Assembly: GCA_010094045.1 (NCBI GenBank) | Contig: ML986585.1 | Location: 281,196 to 345,195 of the forward strand | Length of the DNA stretch: 64,000 nt | Source: Lojkania enalia | Lineage: Eukaryota > Ascomycota > Dothideomycetes > Pleosporales | Direction: 5' to 3' | Shown: positions 32,263 through 43,287 of the stretch, piece by piece | How positions within the stretch are numbered: position 1 is the first letter of the stretch | Layout of the letters: each line of letters begins with the position of its first letter | The notes under the pieces: generated by a model | Database searches by the model: none | Told to the model about the DNA's origin: nothing | What the model saw: only the letters and a program-made list of their open reading frames with translations | Program-made: the position numbers and the translations under genes

Positions 32263-35081
32263 TTAGCCAAGCGTAGGGGAATTCCTGCCGTGGCTGGGTG
32301 ACATGCTGTATGGAGCCTGGAGGTCATCGTTAGCGAGCGTGACAAAAGCAACAAGAACAGGTCAGAGAATACATACCAGGACTTTCTTTGCATTGCAAAT
32401 GCGCCAGGCTAGGTTCTTGACATTGCCATCAGCTTGGACCACTTCGGGTGCGAACTCAATACCAAACCTTACGCGGTGTTAGCAATTTAGTAGCGTTTGA
32501 CATTCGAATAATTCTTCTAGACTCACATTTGGTGCACTGCATAGACCACTCTCTTGGCAAATTTGCCGTCTTTTTCAACAAGATTGCCGTAGGGCTCATC
32601 AATCGTGTGTGGTGCAATGTCCGGATCTCGATCGAAGCAATTCTGGACTAGTGGGAACAGCGCCTGCTCGACAGGCCTTTGTATCGTGCCATTGGCATCG
32701 AGTTCCACGTCCTCCTCATAGAAGCGCGGAACACGGATTTCAAAAGCCTGAGAAAGAGCCATGACGTTATGCTTTCCGTCGTGGTGGTAACGAAATTCGA
32801 ATACACCAGTTGTCCACCATAGCTTGTCACTGCGAAATTCCATCTCCCCGGTGTAGCAATCAGAGTCGCCGTCTGTGCGCTCGTCGGCGGGTAAGAGCTT
32901 GTCGGAAATGAGGATGCCATCTTCGGCACGGACGGAATCGTATACGCCACGGTTGGTGGCAATCCAACGACCGTTGGAAGAGATTCGGGTAACTTCTCTT
33001 GAAGCGTTATCAGCAACCTGGTAGAGACCGATCCAATCTTTCTTGCTATGGTGCTTTGGGGCACGCCAGCGAACTTTGATAGGAGCTCCGTATTCAAGTA
33101 TCAATGTCTTGTAGTCACTAGTACGTTTAGCTGGTGTACGGGCCATTTCACCTTCCCGGCCGCCATTTCTCTGGTACGCTGTAATCGAGGAACGTGTCCC
33201 TTCAACCTCTATACGGTAATCCTTGGGATCGAAGCCTGCAAGATCAGGGGCTAGTCGAGTGATAGAAATGCGTGTAGGGTAAGATTTGAAGAGAGCTGTA
33301 GTATCTTTGACGAATGTTCCAACCCCCGCGGCCAGTTTCGGTCTGGCAGATTCCAATAAGTCTTCGATAAACTCGGCGGTTGAATTTAGGTAGCCATCGG
33401 CGGCCGTGTGCCAACTCCGGATTGGGCTCGGCAAAGACTGTTTCAATGTCTTGCTCAAGCCAGAGGTTTTGCGTAGGTTTTGACCATAGAGTTTTTGCAT
33501 ATGTGGTCGTTCAACAAATTGAAGGAAAACAAGCGAGAGGATATGAGCGGTAGCGGCAAGATAAAAGATAGGAATACTCCAAGTAATGAGAGCTATGCCC
33601 CAAACACCTGCGAGTCCAAGGAAACGCTCAGGGTTATTGAGAAAGCGGTATATTCCAGAGTACGTCAAGTTTTTAGGTGAAGACTCGTAGAAGAAGTCGC
33701 CGAAGAACCAACCAAATTCGCCAAGCGAATCGTAGATACTGAGGACCGTCCATAGCTGTAAAGCAACTAGAGCAACGCCTACAACATGTCGAAGGAGCGT
33801 TAAGCCGTAGGACCAATCCGGAGGAAGAGAATACATCTTCCAAGCCGCGCAGACAAAACTCGCGTGACACATAGTCATACTCAAGTGATAGAGGTATTTC
33901 CACTGACGCCAGGCCTCCTCTTTGCTATCACCGTACTTGATAAAGTGGCGTGTCCAGTTCTTTTTCTTGGATTGACGGTCCAGGATGTAGCCTATTCCAA
34001 GTGAGTACCACAGGCGCCAGAAGAAGGCATTAATGAGAAAGAATGCGCGAACTGGCCAGATATTCGGCGTCATGGTCGCGAAGCAAAACATATAAAATTG
34101 GAAAAGCAAGACAGTTATGTCGATGGAGCGATGGTAATCCATATTCTGAATACCGATAATGTTGTGGACCTCTGATGGCTGATCCATGTGATTAATTCTC
34201 GCTAAGCCATCTGGAAATGTAACATCGGATTGGCTCGACGAAGGACGATCTTCAAGACGAGTGGAATGCGAGTTTAGGCGCTTTCGGGGTGCTGGCGGAT
34301 TGTACGTCTTCTCGATGTGAGGGCTTTCAACGAAAGTTAAGAAAGCAAATTGCGCCGCGTGAGCAATGATTGAGATGAACAAAACTTTGTAGCTTGCTGC
34401 CATCATGGAGATGCCGTAATAGCCAGCATATCCCACTGAGTACATCGGATGCGGAGCCATCTCAAAAACTCCGTCAAATGTAAGTTGTTGATCAATGAGG
34501 TAGAAGAAATCCCCCCAGTACCACGCGTAGTCTTTGACCACTCTATGCGCATCTAGCTTCACCCACAGATTGAAGAGAAAGAGGATGACGCCAGTAGACC
34601 AACGCAGTACCCACAAGAGCCAGCTTTCATCTGGCTGGTTGAAACAGGCTACGGCGAAGAGACAGTATGATACGAAGTCACACATGAGGATCAGATCCAC
34701 GACGCGTCTAAAAAGTAGCCATGTGTTGTATTCAAGAGGTGCTTCTGCGAAGTTGTAGTCTTTGGGAATCTTCGTCTCCATCTCGCGTTCCAGTAGCCTG
34801 TACAGTGTGGGGTGCGGATTCTTACCCGTTGCCGGATTCTCGAAGATGTTAGAGTTCTTTGCCCACAAGACGAGGCGATTGTGGTTCGACTGCATGTGGA
34901 GCAGCCAGCCAATGCCGGCATTATATGCAGCGCGCCAGAGAAGAAAAATGGCTGCGAAGATTGGGATACGGGCACGCGAAGGGAGAGCGTAGAAAGTGAA
35001 TGCCAAGCCCGTGAGGACTGCGAGCACGGCGAGGTCGGACAGGTTCTTTGGTTGCGTTGGGGAAAGAAGCTGTGAGACCAT
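32263..35081 (-). CDS. CHO2: Phosphatidylethanolamine N-methyltransferase
   Basis: Transfers the first methyl group from S-adenosylmethionine to phosphatidylethanolamine in the endoplasmic reticulum, opening the methylation route to phosphatidylcholine. Exons 32527-35081, 32377-32467 and 32263-32316 (introns 59 and 60 bp) give 899 residues. The sequence shows the CHO2 layout: two successive membrane methyltransferase halves, each with a WYWGDFFY or WFFGDFFYE type motif followed by a glycine-rich segment ([27 protein letters not shown]) and an ER-type helix ending in [10 protein letters not shown] or [12 protein letters not shown] soluble C-terminal beta-rich region contains [19 protein letters not shown]. 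Without the two small 3' exons the protein would stop at HQM; splicing restores the conserved tail [14 protein letters not shown] and [12 protein letters not shown]. Confidence 0.95.
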
Positions 35082-36498
35082 ATCATGGGTCTGCGGAACG
35101 ATGAAGACTGCATTGGGATGCTAGAGTTAGTATCGAAGAGCAACTGCAGCTGGGACTAACATGTATGTGTGTATATGCAATGTTGAGATGTGCTTTGCAT
35201 GGTGGTGTAGGCGTTTCAAGGCCGACAATGCTGTCTACGGGGTAGCCCCTCCCTTGCACGGTGTCTATCCCTTTCGTCCCATAATGTGACGTTTGTTCGT
35301 TGTTTCGTTGCTTCGTTGCTTCGTTTCTCCTTTGTTGGGGACGTGGGGAGGAGACCTACCAGTGCCATCTGGCGTCCTTCCGTACGTGCGCTTCTCCTTG
35401 CCATGCTTGCACTCGCTGTCCTCCTGCTCGTTCAACTCAAGGACCTTCTGTCTCGCGTCGTCCGAGTTGTGCAGATGCAGTGGCTTTGCTAGAGGGCGCT
35501 CTCTTAAACAGTTACCGTCGGCCGACTGGCCGTTGTCATTGTCAGCCATTGTGCTGCTATGCGAGCGTCGATGAGGTTCAATTGACGTCGCGCAGGCTCT
35601 GAAGGGGGGAGCTCGGGGGGGTTTGAAGCGGAACAGGGAGCCGAAGCTAGGGCATGCGCCGCGACACTATATGCAGGCGTTGTGCAGTGGGGATACAGGC
35701 TGGTGGAGACGTGTTTCTCAGGGCTACCTGCGACCCGGCGGTTTGCGGGGGGGTTTGTGTGTGCATACAAAGGGGGGAGGCGTGGAAGATGGCAGCGACG
35801 ATGGGCCATGGAGAGTTGAATCCCCAGGCAGACTGTTGAAGCGGGTCTCGGAAGCTTCTGGCGACGTTGACGTGCTCGCTATGGCGGCTGGGCGCAGTGC
35901 AAGCGGCAAGCGACGATGCCGCACTGAGCGCGCCCTGGGTGGGGCTGCGAGCTGGTCCTGAAGCGAACCCCACACATGACGTCTCGTCTATACAATGGGT
36001 GAATGGGCGCCACTCTCGCCCTCTCGCTCCTGGCGCCCGCACTGCGCCTGCGTCCGCGTATGCAATTTTTTATGGGCTTTCATCTGTAGGTCAATTTATA
36101 TGTCTATTGCGCACGAAGGCATGCCGCCCCGACAAACTCACACTCGTCTCCTTTTGCGGTTTAGTCTATGTACAGTGCACTGAAGCGAGAATACTCCAAC
36201 CGCAAACGACAGTCCCGCAGAACAAAGGTGGTGTCGAACCCAACACCAGACGCATGTGAAATCTACAACAAGGAAACAGCGAATATAAACCACCCACCCT
36301 TCCCCCGTCGGCAGTGAGAGAGATGCACAGGCGGACCTATTCGCCAGCGAACCAGAGCCACTCTCGAACGCACGCCGTGTGCTAAATTCGCTCGGGACGT
36401 TTGAGCAAGTCTCCAATAAGATGTAGCCGCTTTTGGCGCTCGCCGTGACAACTTATGCTGGATCCAGGGTGTAATGCTACGCGTCCCGGAGAACGCCG
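35082..36498. other. GC-rich CHO2 upstream region, no gene
   Basis: Unusually GC-rich with several G and C runs (for example near 35590-35780). It contains a short TTCGTTGC-type tandem repeat near 35295-35330. Long open frames occur on both strands, as expected from high GC, but none has a recognisable product. It must hold the CHO2 promoter and leader and the 3' end of the gene at 36499. Confidence 0.5.
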
Positions 36499-37488
36499 CT
36501 ACAGAGACAAGTGTTTCTTGGGAGCGGCCGCCTTGCCATCCGCAAGGTGTTGTACAGCATCGGGACCCCAGCTCAAGCGCTCGCGCCTGGCTGGCAGCTG
36601 TAGGCGCCCGTCGTTGGATAGGCGACGGAAGATGTGGCCAACAGCAGCATCCGAAAAGCGTCGTTTCTGGATCGTCTGCACGTGCTTCGACGCCAACAGC
36701 CCTGAAATGCTAAGCTTGTCAAGGTTCCGTTTGTCTTCGACATGCGGATAATGGGTGACGTTTGGCTCGAAGCCCAGTGGCTCGGCATTGTCATCCGTCT
36801 GATTTGCCGTGTTAGGCGGGGGAGGGGGTGGTGCGAGTAGGGAAGGAGATGGCCGAGGACGGAGTGAGAGAATGCTTGGGCGTTTGCCGACAGAAAACAT
36901 GTTGACCAACGTTGTCCCGTCGAAACACACCTCGGGCGGGAGATCGTCCATGATCAACGGCCGCTGGCACTCCTTTTGAAATGGAGAGACGCTCCCGTTG
37001 TCTACCCATCCGTTCCAATCAATATCTATCGCCGCTAACGAATCAGCCCACGAAAATTTCGATCTAGTCCAGTCGTATTCCGCTGCTGTGTGTGAGGCAT
37101 CTATGGGATAGATGATCGCCTCTAGTATTTTGATATTGGTCCTGCACACCTCCAAGCAATTCAAGATCGTCGTCTCCTCGTTTTCACAAGCTTCGATTGT
37201 CTTGCCCGTCCGCCATCTGCTCTGCAAAATATTCTTCTTCTTGGATCTTGGCTTTGGGTTGGCCTTCAGCGCATACTCATTCTGCATCTGCTTTTCTCGC
37301 AGAGCGTTGAGCGTCATGACTGTTTTTGACAAGAGCGACTCAAGGTAGCTCTTCTGATTGTGCAGACACACCAACGTGGATGTCCAGGTATTCAAACTAT
37401 ATGTATTTTGCGTTTTTTGTACGGAGGCATCAAAATACTCATACGGCCGGCGTGAATAGTAATTGAAGTTTTGGACTTGGTCCTCCAT
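36499..37488 (-). CDS. Conserved fungal protein of unknown function (329 aa)
   Basis: A single uninterrupted frame from an ATG at 37488. I recognise no enzyme domain. The first 170 residues are hydrophilic and mainly helical, with a Lys-rich KPRSKKK stretch near 80-86 that could be a nuclear signal. A central part contains a proline run (about nine residues near 220-228). The C-terminal quarter is basic, with RRFSDAAVGHIFRRLSNDG. No signal peptide or membrane helix is seen. The reading frame is long for this composition and its residue usage is ordinary, so I think it is a real gene. Its 3' end abuts the GC-rich block next to CHO2. Confidence 0.65.
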   Translation of the reverse strand: MEDQVQNFNYYSRRPYEYFDASVQKTQNTYSLNTWTSTLVCLHNQKSYLESLLSKTVMTLNALREKQMQNEYALKANPKPRSKKKNILQSRWRTGKTIEACENEETTILNCLEVCRTNIKILEAIIYPIDASHTAAEYDWTRSKFSWADSLAAIDIDWNGWVDNGSVSPFQKECQRPLIMDDLPPEVCFDGTTLVNMFSVGKRPSILSLRPRPSPSLLAPPPPPPNTANQTDDNAEPLGFEPNVTHYPHVEDKRNLDKLSISGLLASKHVQTIQKRRFSDAAVGHIFRRLSNDGRLQLPARRERLSWGPDAVQHLADGKAAAPKKHLSL

Positions 37489-39834
37489 AATAGCCTACTG
37501 CGAACGGAAGGGATTCGATGGTTAGATGATCCGGCGCATGGTCATGCAATCGTACCAAGATATTTGCCAGTCATTACAAAGAGAGGCTAACTACTAAAGA
37601 TAAAGCCTATTGACACTGCACGTCCCAGCAAGACGCAATGACCGCCCCCTGATGCATGCAGTATGGTGCCTCACTCGCGAGAGGAACGTATTTGAGGCAT
37701 TTCTTCCTTTGATCTCGGATAATCCTTGGCGGGGATAGTATTTTACTTCTCTAGTGGCTCAGAATCCAGTGAGTAAATGTCCTTTCAGGTCCACCATGTG
37801 GATAACGCACAATACACTAGGGTATGGAGAATAGTGGCGGCGTGAACTTAGCAGTAAACACTGGTGTTTCGCGTGATGGCAGATCTGCGACATGAGGGCC
37901 CGACATTCTGGTTGAATGATAGATTGGATCTACTTGACCATGGATTGGGATCGTAACATGCGAGTTAAGACAAAGCAGGCGAAGCCTTCAAAGAAGCTTC
38001 ATATCAATTTGATAAGGGAAGGCGTAATTGGGCTGAATAATAAAGACTAAATAGAAGAAATCTAGGCTCTCTCTGTCCTAGACGAGAAATGAAAGGAGAG
38101 GTTCTTAGGGCATGAGAAGTACAGGGGCAGCAAGTATCCAAGACGGCCATTCTCCAGATAATGCTGCATCAAGAACAAATAAAAGTTCAACAAATGGGTT
38201 ACTTCATTGGTCAGCTGCAATTACTTCCAGAAAGTGTATTGCTAAAATACCCGAGACTCCTCATCCTGAGGACGTGGTTGCGCAGGTCTTTCATAACATG
38301 AAAGTCAAAAGAAATGGGAGTAGCCCACGATGCCTAGAAAGAGGCCATTGCATACAGTAGGTACGTGCATAGTGCTCTACATTTCTTCACATCGATCTTT
38401 GCAGGACACAGTCGGCGCTTGAACCGGGCCAATTGCATGTAGATGCGGTACCTAAAGGGAATCCACGTACGAAGTAGTATGTACGACGCTTAGAATATCC
38501 CTCAGTGAGCCAACCTTTATGATTACCAGCAGCTTTGAACCGGAAAGACGTTCACTTTGGCTTACTGTGAAAGCGAGTGCATTTGGTGATTAAACGCGCC
38601 AATAGAATTCTCACTACGGGAAGCAAGACACAGGTATCAGCACAGAGCCCCAAGTACGCTACTGCTAAGCCGGCCGGTTGTTGCCTACACAGCTAAACTG
38701 AGGGGGTCCTACTTGCAGCGGTGATTCCAAATCAAAGCAATGTCCTACTGGTAAGCAATTAACATGTTGTATGTACCATAGAGTCAAAATAGGACAGTCG
38801 ATGCGGGCCGTGGAGCTGGTCTCCGCTGCTTCCCGGAAGGCATAAGCGCACTAGCCCCCTTAGCTGCGATCACTAATGGCATCTACCTTTTCCCTTCAAA
38901 CATCTTGCTGCGGTAATGTGCGGAATCTCAGTTGATTCCGCTATCATGGAGGCCAGATCGCATCTCAACCCCTTTTCATGCAAGTCCCTGGTGTCCGGAT
39001 TGATTAGTCTCGATGCCGAGCTGAGCGGGGTGCCTTCAGACACCCCGCATCTGTCAGAATTTAATCTCCAAGCTCACAACGTGATGCTGCACAAGCTGAG
39101 ACTCTCACTGGGTATTCGCTACAACGACGTTTCCTTTGCCCAATTATATTTGTCAACCTCCTAACCGGACTCATGACGCTATCATTACTGCGTGACGGCA
39201 GCCCGCGAAGCTCCTAGGGTTCGCCTCGTCGTGACTAGAGACGCGTCCGGACGGAGATGGACCTCTTTTCATCTGAAGCTGACGTGAATGGAGATCAGGG
39301 TCAGAACCTCTGGATGCGCTACTTGTACCACATACTATCGTACAAAGGCTAGCCCATGTGTACCTAGTGGAGTCGAGAATTTGGCTGTCGGCCAACATCT
39401 TTGTTCTCCACTATTCTTACCCAACGCGGTTTCCCGAAGGCTGCTCCAGCACTTCCCAGACGTCATACACGCCCTGCAGCCGTAAGATCTAGCCTCCAAT
39501 GATGCTTCTCTCAGCGCTACGCGTGGGTGTCTTCATGCAGCTTGTGTGGGGAGGATGAGGAATCCAACAGGAAGGGATTGGTGTGGCTTGGAATGACCAC
39601 ATCAAGAGTACTTTCGTACCGCCGCACCAAGCCCAACCGCCAACTAAACGAGCCGTTCCATTCGCCCTCCTTCGTACAACCACTATTACATACTATCCTT
39701 AGTGTATTCGTTCCTGTGTTCCTGGAAATCGGCGGCAGTTCCTCCATCAGCTAACTTTACCGCTCTCAGCGCTGGACTATTAGCGGTCTGATTTCACGCG
39801 CAACCCACAGGCTCCACTCAAGAACGTATAAATA
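37489..39834. other. Long intergenic region, no gene seen
   Basis: About 2.3 kb between divergently oriented genes (unknown gene minus, Egt1 plus). Short frames at 38112-38360, 38916-39164 and 39517-39754 have no recognisable domain. Both promoters should lie here. TATAAATA touches the Egt1 start codon and is too close to act as its TATA box. Confidence 0.5.
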
Positions 39835-42750
39835 ATGGAATCTAGGCGACTGTCTCGCAATATGTATATTGATCCAACTTCTCCAGGTAAATCTGCTGCT
39901 AGCTCATCACACGACTCGGTACCCGTAAAGATCATGATGGCCATCGGAGCTACTCAGATCATTGACATCAGGACAGGCCCTACCGATTCCGACATCGCCC
40001 AGGAAATCAGAAATGGCCTGAGACCTAAGGACGGGGGGGAGAAGACCCTCCCCACTCTATTACTCTATGATGAAGCGGGCCTGCGGCTTTTTGAGAAAAT
40101 TACCTATCTGGAGGAATATTATCTTACGAATGCGGAGATTGAGGTATTGGAGGAATATGCAGAGCAGATCGCCCAACGCATCCGACCCGGATCTGTTGTG
40201 GTAGAGCTTGGTAGCGGGTAGGAACCCGCGTCCCGGAACCTTGAGAAACCAGGCAGCGGGCCTCGTCGATACTAATACATTTACAGCAATTTGCGGAAAG
40301 TCAATGTTCTTCTCCAAGCTATTGACCGGCTAGGCAAAGATATCGAATACTATGCTGTCGACTTATCTTTGCCAGAACTAGAGCGAACCTTTGCCGAGAT
40401 TCCAACGGATGGTTACAAATCCGTCAAGTGCTCCGGTCTTTATGGCACATATGACCATGCTCTGGAGTGGCTCAAATCCCCCCAAATTAGCGGTAAGCCC
40501 AAGACGATACTCTGGCTTGGTTCCAGTCTAGGCAACTTCAAGCGTGCGGATCTTCCGCCTTTCTTTGCCGCATTCCGCAACGCCATTCAGCCGGGCGATA
40601 CGATGCTGATTGGCATTGACTCATGCAAGGATCCTGATAGGGTATTCCATGCCTACAATGATAAAGAGAACGTCACTCATGAGTTCATCCTCAATGGTCT
40701 CAAGCATGCGAACACCATCGTAGGAGGAAACCCCCTCTTCAACTTGAACGACTGGGAAGTTATTGGAGAATACGATGAGAGAGCCGGCCGCCACCATGCA
40801 TTTGTCTCTCCTCTAAAGGACGTTGTGGTTGACGGAATACATATCACGAAAGGAGAGCGTGTCCGTATCGAAGAGAGTTACAAGTTTTCACATGACGAGA
40901 TCACGCACCTCTGGCAAGCGTCAGGATTGATTGAGAGCAGTGTTTGGACCAATACAACAGGAGACTATGGTAAGTGACACAAATACGTTGAGGTTTTTTT
41001 TGCGTCATTGGGAGGTAACATCTCACAATCTGCATAGGCCTTCATATGGTCTCCAAACCTGTTGTTTTCTTCGCCACCGACCCAGAAGAATATGCTGCCA
41101 AGCCCGTTCCGTCTCTTTCTGACTGGCGTAACCTCTGGGCGGCTTGGGATGCTGTTACCCGCATGATGATACCAAAGGAGGAACTTTTATCGAAACCGAT
41201 CAAACTTCGCAATGCTTGCATATTCTATCTAGGCCATATACCTACATTCCTTGACATTCATCTTGCTCGTGGCACCAATGGAAAGCCAACACAGCCGGCC
41301 TATTTCCAGCAGATTTTTGAACGTGGCATTGATCCGGATGTTGACAACCCCGAGCAATGCCATGCTCACAGCGAAATCCCAGACACCTGGCCACCAGTGG
41401 AGGATATACTCAAGTTCCAGAACGATGTGAGGAGAAGGACTCAGGCACTCTATTCTTCAGATGCTGCAAATACTAATCACCGCGTTGGACGTGCACTCTG
41501 GATTGGATTCGAGCATGAGGCCATGCATTTAGAGACCCTTCTTTACATGCTTATTCAGAGTGAAAATGTACGACCTCCTCCCGGAGTCGTGCTTCCGGAC
41601 TTTGAAGCACTTGCTCGGCAATCGGCAAATCTAGTAGTTGAGAACAAATGGTTTACCGTCCCGGAGTCGGACATTTTCCTTGGACTCGATGACCCAGAAA
41701 ACGAAGCTGGGCCTGAGCGTTTCTTCGGCTGGGACAATGAAAAACCGAGGAGGTCCGCACATGTCCATTCATTCTTTGCCAAGGCCCGCCCTATCACTAA
41801 CGGTGAATATGCTGAATACCTAGAGAAGACCGGTAAAACCACAATTCCTGCCTCTTGGTCAAGCACATATTATATCCTAGGTGAAACCAATAAGAACAAA
41901 AGAGATAGCGTCTTGAACGGTATCAACGGACATACGAACGGAGAGGACGGCGTTTCACATGGTATGATGGAAAGAAGATATGTACGAACTGTATATGGAA
42001 CTGTCCCCCTCGAATATGCGTTGAACTGGCCTGTTGCTGCTTCCTACGATGAACTAGCGGGATGTGCTCAGTGGATGGGCGGCCGCATTCCCACCCTAGA
42101 GGAGGCCCGCAGCATCTATGCCTATGTGGAGCGAACAGAAGTTCAAGAATTTGAGAGAGCCCTGGGAAAGACTATTCCAGCAGTGAATGGGCAAGTGCAT
42201 GTCCCTTAAACTTGACGTACGCTAATTCTCGCTAGCCATCTTGTGAATGATGGCGTGGAAGAATCGCCACCATCAGCTGGTTTGGCAAGCAGTGCTGCCA
42301 GTCCAAGCCTACACGATCTCTTCATTGACCTTAAAGAGACCAATGTGGGTTTCCAACACTGGCACCCAGTATCTATTACCCAGAAGGGCGGGAAGCTCTG
42401 CGGCCAATCTGATCTGGGTGGTGTGTGGGAATGGACGAGCACTGTACTCGAGAAGCACCTCGGCTTTGAAGCCATGGATTTGTATCCTGGATATACTGGT
42501 CCGTTATATCCAACAGATCGCGAGCACATTGCTGACTGTAGCAGCCGATTTCTTTGATGGGAAGCACAATGTGACTCTTGGTGGTTCTTGGGCAACCCAC
42601 CCGCGTCTTGCGGGCCGAAAGACATTGTCAGTGCGCGACAATTTTGTATATGGCCCCTGATTCAGCCACTGACGAAGGCATAGTATCAATTGGTATCAGC
42701 GGAACTACCCTTATGTTTGGGCGGGCGCCCGCCTAGTTCGCGACAACTAG
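39835..42750 (+). CDS. egt1: Ergothioneine biosynthesis enzyme Egt1
   Basis: Bifunctional enzyme that trimethylates histidine to hercynine and then performs the iron-dependent sulfoxidation with cysteine to hercynylcysteine sulfoxide. Predicted exons are 39835-40217, 40287-40969, 41038-42190, 42236-42498, 42542-42626 and 42684-42750, giving 877 residues. The N-terminal EgtD-like methyltransferase half (about 45-360) has the VVVELGSGN AdoMet loop formed across intron 1 and WLGSSLGNF. The EgtB-like half has a DinB-type segment with His at about 421 (YLGHIPTFLD) and HEAMHLE (His 514, His 518, Glu 520), the iron-ligand region, followed by a sulfatase-modifying-factor fold with GWDNEKPRR, SDLGGVWEWTS and LGGSWATHPR. 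The end, NWYQRNYPYVWAGARLVRD, needs all five introns. Intron 3 has a GC donor. Confidence 0.93.
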
Positions 42751-43287
42751 CGTAGTCTTACTCTGCTACGCTATGTCAGTTAGTTGGCAATGCGGTGTGC
42801 GCCATCCGTGGTTGCTGTGAGCTCTAGTGTGGATGACTATCCGTGGATATGGGTCTCATTATCTTTTCATTTATTCTTCTTCATTCAAGTCAGATCACTT
42901 AAATCACCACATACACTCTTTTGGCAAGAATGATATAAATGAATTTTCTTAGAAGCTTTGTATTTTGACATAGAAACGCGTCACGAATCCGACAGTTTTT
43001 GCTGCGTGCGATAAATCACATGATGGCACTTTCACTAGGTAGGGCGCGTGCGCTCTGGGCAACTCCTACGCGTCGTCACTCAAGCCACATAGGCAATCTG
43101 TATCTTTTGCACGGTGCCTTGATTCCCACACCGCATAAAGCCCTTCTCTCCTTCAAACTCCTCACCTCGAACCATTCCCAACGACTCCTAACGCTCCGCT
43201 AGCGCGCTTTCTTCCTATCTTTGAAGACCGACACTAAGCATCAGCTTTCTAGCATTACGCAAAGTACTCCACAATACAATACATGAA
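42751..43287. other. Intergenic with mini uORF
   Basis: Contains the Egt1 3' end and the leader of the next gene. An ATG AAA TGA upstream frame at 43283-43291 overlaps the main start codon at 43288. Confidence 0.5.

Noticed and set aside
35504..36259. Several open frames of 80-130 codons on both strands
   Set aside because: They overlap one another in a GC-rich block, where long random frames are expected. None shows a domain.
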